The notes beneath the pieces were generated by a model, which was given only the letters and a program-made list of their open reading frames with translations, ran no database searches and was not told the origin of the DNA. From Deltaproteobacteria bacterium HGW-Deltaproteobacteria-12 (lineage in GTDB: Bacteria; Desulfobacterota; Syntrophia; Syntrophales; Smithellaceae): 64,000 bases of DNA. The stretch spans positions 1-64,000 of the forward strand of contig PHBK01000006.1 of the NCBI GenBank assembly GCA_002840565.1. The letters run 5' to 3'. This document shows, piece by piece, positions 8,433 through 17,805 of the stretch (positions are counted from its first letter, which is position 1; every line of letters starts with the position of its first letter). Position numbers and translations under genes: made by a program.

Positions 8433-9836
8433 TTATTTGCCCTGCCAGCAGTGGAGGCATAGTTGATCCTCCGGAAGCCCGATGGCGGCTATCATATCTT
8501 CAATCTCCAGATACTTCAGGGAAGTAACGTTGAGATCGCAGCGAATCCATTCAATCATCCGGGCATGTTTCGCCCCTGATCGATCCAGATATTCCTCGAG
8601 ATTATCCGGTTCCTTCCCTTCAAGAGCGCGAATTGCCTTGCGGCAGGCCAGCTCCGTCGATGATCGCGTCGAAGATGCATATATGCAGGGAAACATTAGA
8701 GGCGGACAGGCGGGCCGAATGTGGATTTCGCGAGCCCCGTTATCCCACAATTTCTTGATGGTGTAATTTTTCAGTTGCGTGCCGCGGACGATGGAATCAT
8801 CGCAGATGATCATCCGGTTGCCATTAATAACGTCGTGAACGGCACTGAGTTTCATTGTTGCCACCAGATCCCGTATCTCCTGAGTCGGCGGTGTATAGCT
8901 GCGTCCATAACCCGGAGTGTATTTGACGAGAGGCCGGCGGAATGGTATTCCCGATTCCATAGCATAACCGATCGCATGACCGACTCCGGAATCAGGTATG
9001 CCGGATACGAAATCCGCTGCCACATTATCGCGCTTCGCCAGATAGCTCCCGCAGCGTTCCCTTGTCCGCTCCACGCCTATACCGTCATAGGTGGAAGATG
9101 GATAACCTGTATATATCCACAAAAACGAGCATATTTTCTTTTCGCTCCCCTCGGGCTTCATTTGCCGGATCCCTTCGGGAGAAATAAATGAAATCTCGCC
9201 GGGACCCAAAAACTGGACGAGTTCATAGCCCAGATTTTCAAAAGAACTGGCTTCGGTGGCGACAACATACGATTTTTCATTGCGGTCTTTCTTCTTGCCG
9301 ACGGCCAGAGCAAAACGGCCAAACTTGTCCCGGGCTGCATAAATACCATTCCGGGTTAAGACTAATGCGCAGATGGACCCTTCAATGGCGCCGCGCATGG
9401 AGGCAATTCCTTCAACAATATTGTCCCCGCGGTTAATCAGGCGGGCCACAATTTCGACATTGTTGATGCCTCCGCCGGCCATTTCACTAAAGGACACGCC
9501 TTCGTTGAGAAGTTCGCTGATTAATTTGTCTTTATTGCTGATAAGACCGCTGGCCACAACGGCATAAGCTCCGAACTTGGAACGGATGATCAGCGGCTGG
9601 GGCGATTCATCATCGATTGCCCCGATTCCGAAGCATCCTTCCATTTTCCGGTAGTCGTCAATAAACCTCGATTTAAACTGGGCCTGGGAAATGCTGTGGA
9701 TCGCATTGTGGAATCCTTTTGCCCCCAAAACCGCCATACCACCGTTTTCCGTGCCCAGGTGTGAATGATAATCAGTTCCGTAAAAAAGCGTTTGGACACA
9801 ATTTTCCTGTGAAACTACTCCGAAGATACCGCCCAT
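8433..9836 (-). CDS. PurF-like amidophosphoribosyltransferase paralogue lacking glutaminase residues
   Basis: Canonical PurF makes phosphoribosylamine from PRPP and glutamine-derived ammonia. The 467-residue protein has the PurF layout: an N-terminal Ntn-type domain (1-230) and a phosphoribosyltransferase domain with the PRPP loop CDDSIVRGTQ. Cysteines resembling PurF [4Fe-4S] ligands remain (KKICSF, FPCIY, CLHCW). The nucleophile Cys2 is Gly (MGGIFG, not MCGIFG); the HRGQE segment reads HLGTE; the RYxT loop is shortened and lost; the HNG oxyanion motif reads ASG. Glutamine hydrolysis should be impossible, so it may use free ammonia or do another PRPP reaction. Confidence 0.85.
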   Translation of the reverse strand: MGGIFGVVSQENCVQTLFYGTDYHSHLGTENGGMAVLGAKGFHNAIHSISQAQFKSRFIDDYRKMEGCFGIGAIDDESPQPLIIRSKFGAYAVVASGLISNKDKLISELLNEGVSFSEMAGGGINNVEIVARLINRGDNIVEGIASMRGAIEGSICALVLTRNGIYAARDKFGRFALAVGKKKDRNEKSYVVATEASSFENLGYELVQFLGPGEISFISPEGIRQMKPEGSEKKICSFLWIYTGYPSSTYDGIGVERTRERCGSYLAKRDNVAADFVSGIPDSGVGHAIGYAMESGIPFRRPLVKYTPGYGRSYTPPTQEIRDLVATMKLSAVHDVINGNRMIICDDSIVRGTQLKNYTIKKLWDNGAREIHIRPACPPLMFPCIYASSTRSSTELACRKAIRALEGKEPDNLEEYLDRSGAKHARMIEWIRCDLNVTSLKYLEIEDMIAAIGLPEDQLCLHCWQGK

Positions 9837-9951
9837 GAATTTCCTTCCTCTTGGCAGCCATACAAAATGACCGTTACTTTCTGAATCATTTCGTTACGGT
9901 TCCTTATGCCGCAGCGAAATTTTTTCCGGCACAGTTATTTTTTACAACGGC

Positions 9952-11145
9952 TTAATCCAAGTTGGCAACCGCGTTTTTTATTCGCTTCAAACCTTCTTCA
10001 ATATTTTTCAGGGATGTTGCATAAGACAGACGGATATGACTGTCGCTGCCGAAAGCGGCACCGGGAACGGTCGCAACATTAGCCTCATCGAGCAGATAAT
10101 CAATCAATTCGGTGGAGTTGGTTATCTTTTTGCCTCGAAAAGAGCGGCCGTATATTTCAGCAACATTGGGGAATACATAAAATGCTCCTTCCGGCAACAT
10201 ACATTTTATGCCATTAATTTCATTGAGTAATTGCACGATCACATCTCTTCTTTTCCGGAATTCCAGGACCATCGCAGCCACGACACCCTGATCTCCGTTA
10301 AGGGCCTCCACTGAAGCCTTTTGTGAAATGGAAGCCGGATTGGAAGTGTTTTGACTCTGAATTTTACTGATGGCGGCAATTATCTGCTCCGGGCCGGCGG
10401 CGTAGCCAATGCGCCAGCCGGTCATGGCATAAGCTTTCGAAACGCCGTTGACGACAATCGTCCGGTCTTTCAATTTCGGTTCGACTGTTGCTATATTGGC
10501 AAAAGGGTAGTTCGCATAGATTATTTTTTCATAAATGTCGTCGGAAATAACCAGGATTTCGCTGTCCAGGAGAACCGCCGCCAATGCCTTTAATTCTTCC
10601 GGGGAATATGCCGCCCCGGTCGGATTGGACGGGCTGTTGATCACTACCGCCCGTGTGCGAGGCGTTATCGCCGCCTTCAGCTGTTCCGGTTTCATTTTAA
10701 AGCCGTCTTTTTCCAGAGTATCGACAATTACCGGCTGACCGCCCGCCAGAACGACAATATCGGGATAAGAAACCCAGTAAGGAGCGGGAATAATGACTTC
10801 ATCCCCGGTCTCAAACAATGCCTGGGCCAGATTGTACAAGGTATGTTTAGCCCCGCAGGATACAGCAACCTGCGACCTTTTATAATCCAAAGCGTTATCA
10901 CGCTTCAATTTGCCGATAATCGCGTCTTTTAATTCATCGGTGCCGCTTACCGGCGTATATTTGGTAAAGCCGGCTTCAATGGCTCGAATTGCCGCTGTTT
11001 TAATATTGGCCGGTGTATCAAAATCCGGTTCGCCGGCGCCAAAGCCGATTACATCCCTGCCTTCCGCTTTCAGGGCGTTGGCTTTTGCCGTAATCGCCAA
11101 AGTTTCCGACGGTTTAATTTTCGCTACTCTTGCTGCTAATTTCAC
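9952..11145 (-). CDS. aspC: Pyridoxal-phosphate aspartate aminotransferase (class I)
   Basis: Transfers amino groups between aspartate (or a similar amino acid) and 2-oxoglutarate. The 397 residues are fold-type I, with substrate-binding SPSNPTGAAY, DDIYEKI and the PLP lysine in SKAYAMTGWRIGY, and the C-terminal Arg region IRLSYATS. The closest remembered relatives are subgroup Ib enzymes of thermophiles and deltaproteobacteria. The start is GTG at 11145, six bases after AGGAGGT. It lies 3 bp downstream of coaD. Exact amino-acid preference cannot be read from sequence. Confidence 0.88.
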   Translation of the reverse strand: MKLAARVAKIKPSETLAITAKANALKAEGRDVIGFGAGEPDFDTPANIKTAAIRAIEAGFTKYTPVSGTDELKDAIIGKLKRDNALDYKRSQVAVSCGAKHTLYNLAQALFETGDEVIIPAPYWVSYPDIVVLAGGQPVIVDTLEKDGFKMKPEQLKAAITPRTRAVVINSPSNPTGAAYSPEELKALAAVLLDSEILVISDDIYEKIIYANYPFANIATVEPKLKDRTIVVNGVSKAYAMTGWRIGYAAGPEQIIAAISKIQSQNTSNPASISQKASVEALNGDQGVVAAMVLEFRKRRDVIVQLLNEINGIKCMLPEGAFYVFPNVAEIYGRSFRGKKITNSTELIDYLLDEANVATVPGAAFGSDSHIRLSYATSLKNIEEGLKRIKNAVANLD

Positions 11146-11148
11146 AAA

Positions 11149-11658
11149 CTACCTCCTGCCGTTGTTATATTTAGCCAGTATTTTTTTATGCACATGATCC
11201 GGCAGTAAACCCTTTACGGAACCACCGATGCTGGCGACCTGCTTGATGATCTGGGAACCTGTATAGAACCATTTGAAGCCGCTCATCAGAAACACTGTTT
11301 CAATCTCTCTGGATTGCCGGCGGTTCATCAGGGCCATCTGGAATTCGTATTCGAAATCGGAAACAGCCCGCATGCCTCTTAAGATTATACTGGCGCCTGT
11401 TTTCTTCAGATAATCAACCAGCAGCCCGGCATGACTGTCCACCCGGACTCCATCAATATCTTTAATAGTTTCCTGAATCATTTCGACGCGTTCTTCCACT
11501 GTGAACAAAGAAGTCTTACTCGGATTGTAGGCAACGAGGATGATGATTTCATCAAACATGCGAATGCCTCGTTTGATAATATCCACATGGCCATTGGTGA
11601 TGGGGTCAAAGGAACCTGGATAAACCGCAATTTTACTGCCAAACTTTTCCTGTGTCAT
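11149..11658 (-). CDS. coaD: Phosphopantetheine adenylyltransferase
   Basis: Joins ATP and 4'-phosphopantetheine to dephospho-CoA, the penultimate step of CoA synthesis. The 169 residues have the nucleotidyltransferase motif as TNGHVDII, the GSFDPI start, RGMRAVSDFEYE and the FLMSGFKWFYTGSQ region; the expected length is about 160. Its ATG overlaps the stop of rsmD (ATGA), a widely conserved arrangement. coaBC, another CoA gene, is at 31817-33028. Confidence 0.95.
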   Translation of the reverse strand: MTQEKFGSKIAVYPGSFDPITNGHVDIIKRGIRMFDEIIILVAYNPSKTSLFTVEERVEMIQETIKDIDGVRVDSHAGLLVDYLKKTGASIILRGMRAVSDFEYEFQMALMNRRQSREIETVFLMSGFKWFYTGSQIIKQVASIGGSVKGLLPDHVHKKILAKYNNGRR

Positions 11659-12212
11659 GGGCGCTCCATTTCTAAGAAAGTAAGTGCGTTGTCGCCATAT
11701 TTTCTTTGATCTTTGATAATATTTTTTGCATCTGCAAGCGATGCTATATCTTCCCTCGTCGAATGCTGAATCACAAGTACGGCTTCTTTAGCCAATACCG
11801 GTTTTTCTTTCAATAGTTTTATGGTTTTTTCCACCAATCCCCGGTTGTAAGGAGGATCAGCAAATACAATATCAAACTCACATCCCTGCTGAAAAAGTTC
11901 GTTCAGACCGGTGCTGATATCCCGTGCTATAACCCGGCAGCTTTGATCAAGATTACAGGTAACGATGTTTTTTTGGGCAATTGCGGCAATTTTCTTATCT
12001 TTCTCAACAAAAACAATCTCTTTTGCGCCCCGGCTTGCCGCCTCTATTCCCACACTCCCCGAACCGGCAAAAAGGTCCAGAAAAGTTTTTTCCGTAAGTG
12101 GACCCAGTAAATTAAAAAGAGCTTCCCGCAAAAAATCGGAGGTCGGTCTTTCTTTGGACAGGGAGGGAAACTGTAATATTCTTCCCCTGGCTTTACCTCC
12201 GATAATGCGCAT
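11655..12212 (-). CDS. rsmD: 16S rRNA (guanine966-N2)-methyltransferase
   Basis: Methylates G966 of 16S rRNA with S-adenosylmethionine. The 185 residues show the family start MRIIGGKARGR, the SAM motif DLFAGSGSVGIEAASRGA and the catalytic DPPY at about residue 122. The rsmD-coaD overlap is typical and supports the call. The gene follows pssA by 29 bp in what looks like one psd-pssA-rsmD-coaD-aspC transcript. Confidence 0.95.
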   Translation of the reverse strand: MRIIGGKARGRILQFPSLSKERPTSDFLREALFNLLGPLTEKTFLDLFAGSGSVGIEAASRGAKEIVFVEKDKKIAAIAQKNIVTCNLDQSCRVIARDISTGLNELFQQGCEFDIVFADPPYNRGLVEKTIKLLKEKPVLAKEAVLVIQHSTREDIASLADAKNIIKDQRKYGDNALTFLEMERP

Positions 12213-12241
12213 AATCTATACACAATATTTTCATCGGCTGC

Positions 12242-13039
12242 TTATTTATCCCTCTCTGAAATCCGCTGGGCCTGCCTGCTTTTTTTCTTTTCCCTGGCTT
12301 CCTGAGCCTTCAGCCTGCCGAACTTACCCGCCCACCAGAGAGGCCCGGAAATTGCGTATCCCAGCATCAGGACAAAAGCCATGATCTCCGGCATTGCCGC
12401 TATGATGATCAAGATAAGAACCAGGAAGAAAAAAGACATGAAAGGCTTGCGGGCAAAAAGCTTCATATCCTTTCCGCTGTAATACTTGACATTACTGACC
12501 ATCAGCAAGGAGAGGATAACGACAAAGAAAAGCATGTAAGGATTATGAAACTTTCCTTCGACACCCGCATAATCAAAAAAAAGAACTGTGGTGGCAACAA
12601 CAGCCGCCGCCGCCGGAATCGGCAAGCCGTTAAATACTTTGCTTTCAATAACGCCGATCTGAATATTATAACGCGCCAGGCGCAGCGCCCCGCACACAAC
12701 AAACATAAATGCGGCAATCCATCCCCATTTGCCGTAAAATAACATCGCCCAGTTGTAGGCCAGAATGGATGGAGCCACACCAAAGGCGACCAGATCGGCC
12801 AGGGAATCATATTCGGCGCCAAATTTACTTGTAGTGTTGGTCATCCGGGCAATCCGGCCATCCAGGCCATCCAGAACAAGAGAAACTAAAATGGCAACGG
12901 CGGCAACAACAAATTTTTCCTGGATAGAAGCAATGAGAGAATAAAAACCGGCAAACAGAGATGCGGTGGTGATGAGATTGGGTAAAACATAAATGCCTTT
13001 TTTTATGCGGATTTTTTTAAACGCTGTTTCTTTATTCAT
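12242..13039 (-). CDS. pssA: CDP-diacylglycerol--serine O-phosphatidyltransferase
   Basis: Membrane enzyme making phosphatidylserine from CDP-diacylglycerol and serine. The CDP-alcohol phosphotransferase motif DGLDGRIARMTNTTSKFGAE is clear (DGxxAR...GxxxD type). About seven hydrophobic segments span residues 16-245, and the short charged C-terminal tail is cytosolic. It is directly downstream of psd, so phosphatidylethanolamine is made in two steps from one operon. Confidence 0.94.
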   Translation of the reverse strand: MNKETAFKKIRIKKGIYVLPNLITTASLFAGFYSLIASIQEKFVVAAVAILVSLVLDGLDGRIARMTNTTSKFGAEYDSLADLVAFGVAPSILAYNWAMLFYGKWGWIAAFMFVVCGALRLARYNIQIGVIESKVFNGLPIPAAAAVVATTVLFFDYAGVEGKFHNPYMLFFVVILSLLMVSNVKYYSGKDMKLFARKPFMSFFFLVLILIIIAAMPEIMAFVLMLGYAISGPLWWAGKFGRLKAQEAREKKKSRQAQRISERDK

Positions 13040-13070
13040 GATGGTCTCTTAAAAAAAGTCGTTTAATTAA

Positions 13071-13712
13071 TTACGGCAAATATCCTAAAGGCGATTCGCC
13101 GGCTTTGACCTTCTGTCCGATTTTAACGGCAATGCGGGAACTTTCCGGCAAATAAACATCAACCCGTGAACCAAAGCGGATCAGGCCGAACCTTTCACCT
13201 TTTTTAACTGTATCTCCTTTTTTCACCCAGCAAACAATCCGGCGCGCGATCAGACCGGCAATCTGCACCGCCCAAATGACAGAGCCATTTTCCGTGAGAA
13301 TCTTTATTGCATTGCGTTCATTGTCGCTGGAAGCCTTATCCAGATTAGCGGATACGAATTTTCCTTCGTGATAATCAATTGCTTCGATTTTCCCGTTATA
13401 CGGAATGCGGTTGACGTGGACATTAAAGACATTCATGAAAATGCTTATTTTTTGGTATTTGCCGGCCATTGAGCCGGCCATTTCGATATTTTCCACCTTG
13501 ATTACTTTACCGTCCGCAGGAGAAATAACAACCTTCTCTTCTTCCCGGAAATAACGCTCCGGATTGCGGAAGAACCAGATAATAAAAAAAGAAATCAGGG
13601 CAGACAAAATGAGCAGCCAGCAGATGCCTAAAAAAGCAACAAAGACGGTGATTATGAGGGAAAATACTATAAAGGGATAACCTTCTTGAGCAATGATGCT
13701 GTCATGTTTCAT
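13071..13712 (-). CDS. psd: Phosphatidylserine decarboxylase proenzyme, short type
   Basis: Decarboxylates phosphatidylserine to phosphatidylethanolamine. The 213-residue form belongs to the short Psd/archaetidylserine-decarboxylase-like group. Two hydrophobic segments at about 13-45 anchor it to the inner membrane. The C-terminal LIRFGSRVDVYLP holds the Gly-Ser self-cleavage site that creates the pyruvoyl cofactor. It heads the operon psd-pssA-rsmD-coaD, with a promoter 34-60 bp upstream. Confidence 0.94.
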   Translation of the reverse strand: MKHDSIIAQEGYPFIVFSLIITVFVAFLGICWLLILSALISFFIIWFFRNPERYFREEEKVVISPADGKVIKVENIEMAGSMAGKYQKISIFMNVFNVHVNRIPYNGKIEAIDYHEGKFVSANLDKASSDNERNAIKILTENGSVIWAVQIAGLIARRIVCWVKKGDTVKKGERFGLIRFGSRVDVYLPESSRIAVKIGQKVKAGESPLGYLP

Positions 13713-13745
13713 AAAGTAATCATCTCTCCTGAAAAGAAGGATTCG

Positions 13746-13774
13746 TTGATATTATAATTAGGTAAGCTTGTCAA
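13746..13774 (-). promoter_or_regulatory. Sigma70-type promoter of the psd operon
   Basis: On the minus strand TTGACA (plus 13769-13774) and TATCAA (plus 13746-13751) are exactly 17 bp apart, and the psd ATG is 33 bp further downstream. The -35 is a full consensus match; the -10 matches four of six. Confidence 0.55.
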
Positions 13775-13885
13775 TATATCTTTAATCCTCGTAAATCCGT
13801 CTTGCCGACCGGTACTTGTTGACTCTTATCTGCGCCATCGATATAATCGGCAATAAAATTATTTTATTGCCGAGGCCTTCAACTC

Positions 13886-15355
13886 ATGACGAAAATTCGC
13901 TGGTCGTTTGTCGGGGGAGTGTTCGTCACCATCACCTTCCTCACTCTCTTGGCTATTCACCTGGAAATTTTCCGGAAAAACCCGGATCCGCTGCCTGTTC
14001 AATCGGCAGCGGTGCAGCGTCCTGCCGAAACATGGATGAACATTTATCAAAACTACAAAAAGATAGGGGTTGTACACCGTACTTTTACCGCTGCCGATAA
14101 AGGTTTTCACTTTACCGAAAAAGTTTTCATGCAAATCAACACTCTGGGAGTAATCCAGCCGATTAATATTTCCACAAAAGGCGACCTCAATGCCGATATG
14201 ACTGTTTCTTCTTTTAACTTTGATTTAACCTCCAGTCTGTTTCGCTTCAATGCCCATGGATATGTTGCCAATAACAAGCTGTTCCTCTTTACCGGCCTGC
14301 CGGATGCTCAGCAGAAAAGTGAAATACCCCTCAATGTGATACCGCATATGAGCGGCAGCATTTACGATGCCGCCTTTCGCGCGAATCTGGAAAAAGATAT
14401 GTCCCGGAATTTCAGCATTTTCGACCCTTCCACTCTGGCCATGCGCTCAATCAAAGTCACCCGGCAGGCCGACGAAATAATTCCTGTCCTGGGAAAACGT
14501 ATTCTGGCGCAAAAATACTGTGCTGATTTTATGGGCGTCAATACCTGCGCCTGGATAGGCAAGGAGGGCGAGGTATTAAAAGAGACAGGGATTATGGGCC
14601 TTTCCCTGGAAAAGGTAAGTCCCGAAAAAGCGCAGGAAGGAATTGCTCAGGAAGGCAGCATCGATCTGGCATTAATCGCATCGATACCGGCGGATGTTAA
14701 AATTGACGGAGCAGAGAGCTTAAAGCAGCTAAAAATTAAAATCAGCGATATGGGCGGAATATTCCATCAGTTAAACGGCGGCCGGCAGAGCTTCCGCAAA
14801 GGCGTGTTAACAATCACCAGGGAACAGATACCATCATCGACAGCGCAATCCCCCGTCCGGGAACTTCCGCCCGATATAACCTTTTTCCTCCAGCCTTCAC
14901 CTCTGGTACAGGCCAACCATCCGCAAATGAAGGAACAGGTTGATAAAATTATCAAACCCGGCGACCTGCCCGAACAAAAAATCAGGAAGATCGTTTCCTG
15001 GGTTTATCGCCATGTCGAAAAAAAACCGGTTGTCTCTGTCCCTAATGCCCTGGAAGTGTTGAAAAACAGGGTCGGCGACTGCAATGAACATGCCGTCCTG
15101 ACTGCCGCCTTATTGAGAACTGCCGGAATTCCCGCCCAGATAGAAACAGGGCTGATATATATGCGCGGCCGGTTTTATTACCACGCCTGGAATATCGCTT
15201 ATTGCGGAGACTGGATTACTGTTGATGCCGTATTCAATCAATTTCCCGCCGATGTAACCCATATCCGGCTGGTCCGCGGCGAAGGAAGCGAACAGTTGGA
15301 TCTGGTGGGCGTTATGGGAAAAATCAAACTGGAAATACTGGAGCAGACAAAATGA
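13886..15355 (+). CDS. Transglutaminase-like cysteine-protease-fold protein, membrane anchored
   Basis: The 489-residue protein begins with a hydrophobic segment (about 8-27), so most of it is periplasmic or membrane tethered. The C-terminal transglutaminase core (about 360-470) has the triad: Cys in GDCNEHA, His in YYHAWN and Asp in TVDAVFNQ. The 330-residue N-terminal part is beta-rich with no recognisable motif. Members of this superfamily act as proteases or peptide-modifying enzymes; the substrate here is unknown. Its stop overlaps the start of the ABC ATPase (ATGA), so it belongs to the exporter operon. Confidence 0.8.
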   Translation: MTKIRWSFVGGVFVTITFLTLLAIHLEIFRKNPDPLPVQSAAVQRPAETWMNIYQNYKKIGVVHRTFTAADKGFHFTEKVFMQINTLGVIQPINISTKGDLNADMTVSSFNFDLTSSLFRFNAHGYVANNKLFLFTGLPDAQQKSEIPLNVIPHMSGSIYDAAFRANLEKDMSRNFSIFDPSTLAMRSIKVTRQADEIIPVLGKRILAQKYCADFMGVNTCAWIGKEGEVLKETGIMGLSLEKVSPEKAQEGIAQEGSIDLALIASIPADVKIDGAESLKQLKIKISDMGGIFHQLNGGRQSFRKGVLTITREQIPSSTAQSPVRELPPDITFFLQPSPLVQANHPQMKEQVDKIIKPGDLPEQKIRKIVSWVYRHVEKKPVVSVPNALEVLKNRVGDCNEHAVLTAALLRTAGIPAQIETGLIYMRGRFYYHAWNIAYCGDWITVDAVFNQFPADVTHIRLVRGEGSEQLDLVGVMGKIKLEILEQTK

Positions 15356-16086
15356 TTCAAGTAAATGAACTCACAAAAGACTATGGCACTACCGTTGCGG
15401 TAAATAAACTCACTTTGAGCATTTCCGCCGGTGAAATTTATGGTTTTATCGGCCCCAACGGCGCCGGCAAAACCACAACTATCCGGATGATGGGCGGTAT
15501 ACTGGCGCCGACATCCGGCAATATTATCATCGGCGGCCTGGATATGGCTCGCGACCCCGTGGCAGCCAAGAAAATGATCGGCTTTGTGCCGGACCGGCCG
15601 TTTCTTTATGAAAAATTAACCGGCATGGAGTTTCTTGAATTTTCGGCGGATCTTTACGGCGTCAAACCGGATACTTTCCCGCAAAAAGCGGAACAACTGC
15701 TGCGCCAGTTTGCCCTCTGGGACTGGTCCCATGAACTGATCGAAGCTTATTCCCACGGCATGAAACAGAGGCTGATCATCGCCGCAGCCCTGCTCCATGA
15801 CCCCCAAATACTGATTATCGATGAACCGATGGTCGGCCTCGATCCCGCAGCCGTGCGCATGGTTAAAGATATTTTTCAGGAGCTCGCCCGCCGGCAAATA
15901 ACGATTTTTCTTTCCACACATACTTTGAGCGTCGCCGAGGAATTATGCCATCGAATCGGCGTAATTCATAAGGGCATGCTCCTGGCGCAGGGTAATATTG
16001 ATGAATTGCAGCATATAGCCATGCTGGGTGAAGCCAGACTCGAAGAGGTTTTTCTCACAATAACTAAAGAAGACACTTTTTTATGA
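15352..16086 (+). CDS. ABC transporter ATP-binding protein
   Basis: The 244-residue ATPase subunit has Walker A GPNGAGKTT, signature YSHGMKQRL (in place of LSGGQ, common in ABC-2 exporters), Walker B ILIIDEP and the switch His in STHTL. It is translationally coupled on both sides (4-bp overlaps) to the transglutaminase-like gene and the permease. The resemblance is to ABC-2/CcmA-type exporters; the cargo is unknown. Confidence 0.88.
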   Translation: MIQVNELTKDYGTTVAVNKLTLSISAGEIYGFIGPNGAGKTTTIRMMGGILAPTSGNIIIGGLDMARDPVAAKKMIGFVPDRPFLYEKLTGMEFLEFSADLYGVKPDTFPQKAEQLLRQFALWDWSHELIEAYSHGMKQRLIIAAALLHDPQILIIDEPMVGLDPAAVRMVKDIFQELARRQITIFLSTHTLSVAEELCHRIGVIHKGMLLAQGNIDELQHIAMLGEARLEEVFLTITKEDTFL

Positions 16087-17783
16087 AAATCATTATCCTT
16101 TTACTGAAACCGCGCCTTCTCGCTGCTTTTCACAACCTGCAGAGCGGCAGCAACAAAAAATTCTGGCTGAGACTCCTGGTCTTCGGACTAATCGGCCTTG
16201 CTTTCTGGACCGGCGCATTTGCTATCTGCTACCGCATCCTGACTTATTTTCAGAGCGTTCAGGACTTCGGTCATATTCTGTCCATGAAACTTCTTTCCAT
16301 GATGGTGCTGACTTTCTTTGCCCTGCTGATCTTCAGCAATATTATTAACTGCCTTTCCCATCTTTATCTGAGCCGGGATTTGCAGCTTTTACATTCTTTT
16401 CCTGCCTCGGCTCAGGATATTTTCTTCTCCCGCTGGCTTTCCAGCACATTTGACAGTTCCTGGATGATCATCCTCTTCAGCCTTCCGGTATTCCTGTCTT
16501 ACGGCATGATTTACAAGGCAGGCGCTTTTTTCTACCTGATGGTATTACTGGCAATCATATTCATGTGTCTGCTCACCTCGGCGCTCAGCGGTATTCTGGT
16601 GCTGGGGGGAGCAAAAATTCTGCCGGCGGGACGGATTCGCACAATTTTGATTATTCTGGGCGTGATTTTAATTTTAATTCTCGTCTCGGTTTTGCGTCTG
16701 ACAAGACCGGAACAGCTGGTTAACCCGGACAACTTTGCGTCTGCCGTTCTTTATTTAAGTTCCATGCAGACTCCCGATTCGCCGTTCTTGCCCACCACCT
16801 GGATTACCGATGCTATTCAGTCCGCTCTCCATAAAAGATTTGGCCGATCATTGTTTAACATTGCCTTGACCGGCAGCTGCGCCTTTATGCTTATTTTCTT
16901 TGCCGGCATCATCGCTTCCAAAGCCTATTTCAGCGGTTTCTCCAAATCGCAGACAACACCCCGGCGCCTTTTTACCCCGGTAAAAAACAAAAGCCTGCAC
17001 TGGGGGAATTTGCTCAATTTTCTCCCTCCTACGGCGAAAGCCTTTGCCCTGAAAGAAATTCGAACATTTTTCCGGGACTCCACACAGTGGCCGCAGCTGT
17101 TTCTGATGGCGGCATTGATTGCAATCTACCTTTATAATTTTTCCGTTTTGCCGCTGGATAAATCGCCGATCAGAACTGTTTACCTGCAGAATCTATTTTC
17201 CTTTTTAAATATGGGGCTCGCGGCTTTTGTGCTTGCGGCTCTTGCCGTCCGGTTCGTCTTTCCGGCAGTCAGTGCCGAAGGAGCTGCTTTCTGGATCATT
17301 CGGGCAGCGCCGGTATCTCTGAAGACTTTTCTGTGGATTAAATTTTTCGTTTACTATTTTCCGTTGATAATCATGGCGGAGTTTCTTGTTGTGGCCTCGA
17401 ACTTGCTGCTGCAAGTTTCATCCTTCATGATGGTTTTGTCGATTCTGACCATATTCTGTCTTGTGCCGGCGATGGTGGCTATGGGAATTGGCTTAGGCGC
17501 GGCCTACCCGGATTTCCAGTCTGAAAATCCGGCGCAGGTAGTAACGAGTTTTGGCGGCCTGCTTTTCATGATTCTTTGCTTTGGTCTGATTGCAGTAGTG
17601 ATTATTCTGGAGGCCGGGCCGGTTTATTCTGTTTTCATGGCGGGCATGCAACATCGAAGCTTAGCTCTCTGGCAGATTGTCTGGCTCGTCGGTTCCTTTA
17701 CTTTAGCCCTTTTAATCTGTATATTTGCCACTATTTATCCCATGCGTCTGGGAGCCAGAAGCTTGCAGGACAGGCAAAGATGA
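16083..17783 (+). CDS. ABC-2-like exporter permease
   Basis: The 566-residue integral membrane protein has at least ten hydrophobic segments in two halves separated by a cytoplasmic stretch (about 280-330). It is larger than a usual ABC-2 permease and resembles the 500-600-residue permeases paired with CcmA-like ATPases. Translational coupling to that ATPase supports the role as the membrane channel. The substrate cannot be named; the transglutaminase-like partner suggests a peptide or envelope product. Confidence 0.75.
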   Translation: MKIIILLLKPRLLAAFHNLQSGSNKKFWLRLLVFGLIGLAFWTGAFAICYRILTYFQSVQDFGHILSMKLLSMMVLTFFALLIFSNIINCLSHLYLSRDLQLLHSFPASAQDIFFSRWLSSTFDSSWMIILFSLPVFLSYGMIYKAGAFFYLMVLLAIIFMCLLTSALSGILVLGGAKILPAGRIRTILIILGVILILILVSVLRLTRPEQLVNPDNFASAVLYLSSMQTPDSPFLPTTWITDAIQSALHKRFGRSLFNIALTGSCAFMLIFFAGIIASKAYFSGFSKSQTTPRRLFTPVKNKSLHWGNLLNFLPPTAKAFALKEIRTFFRDSTQWPQLFLMAALIAIYLYNFSVLPLDKSPIRTVYLQNLFSFLNMGLAAFVLAALAVRFVFPAVSAEGAAFWIIRAAPVSLKTFLWIKFFVYYFPLIIMAEFLVVASNLLLQVSSFMMVLSILTIFCLVPAMVAMGIGLGAAYPDFQSENPAQVVTSFGGLLFMILCFGLIAVVIILEAGPVYSVFMAGMQHRSLALWQIVWLVGSFTLALLICIFATIYPMRLGARSLQDRQR

Positions 17784-17805
17784 TTAAACCGGCAAGGAGA
17801 TATTG

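Noticed and set aside
7968..8460. Short open frames on both strands between ispG and the PurF-like gene
   Set aside because: All are made of repeat sequence, with no ribosome sites and stretches identical to the inverted repeats.
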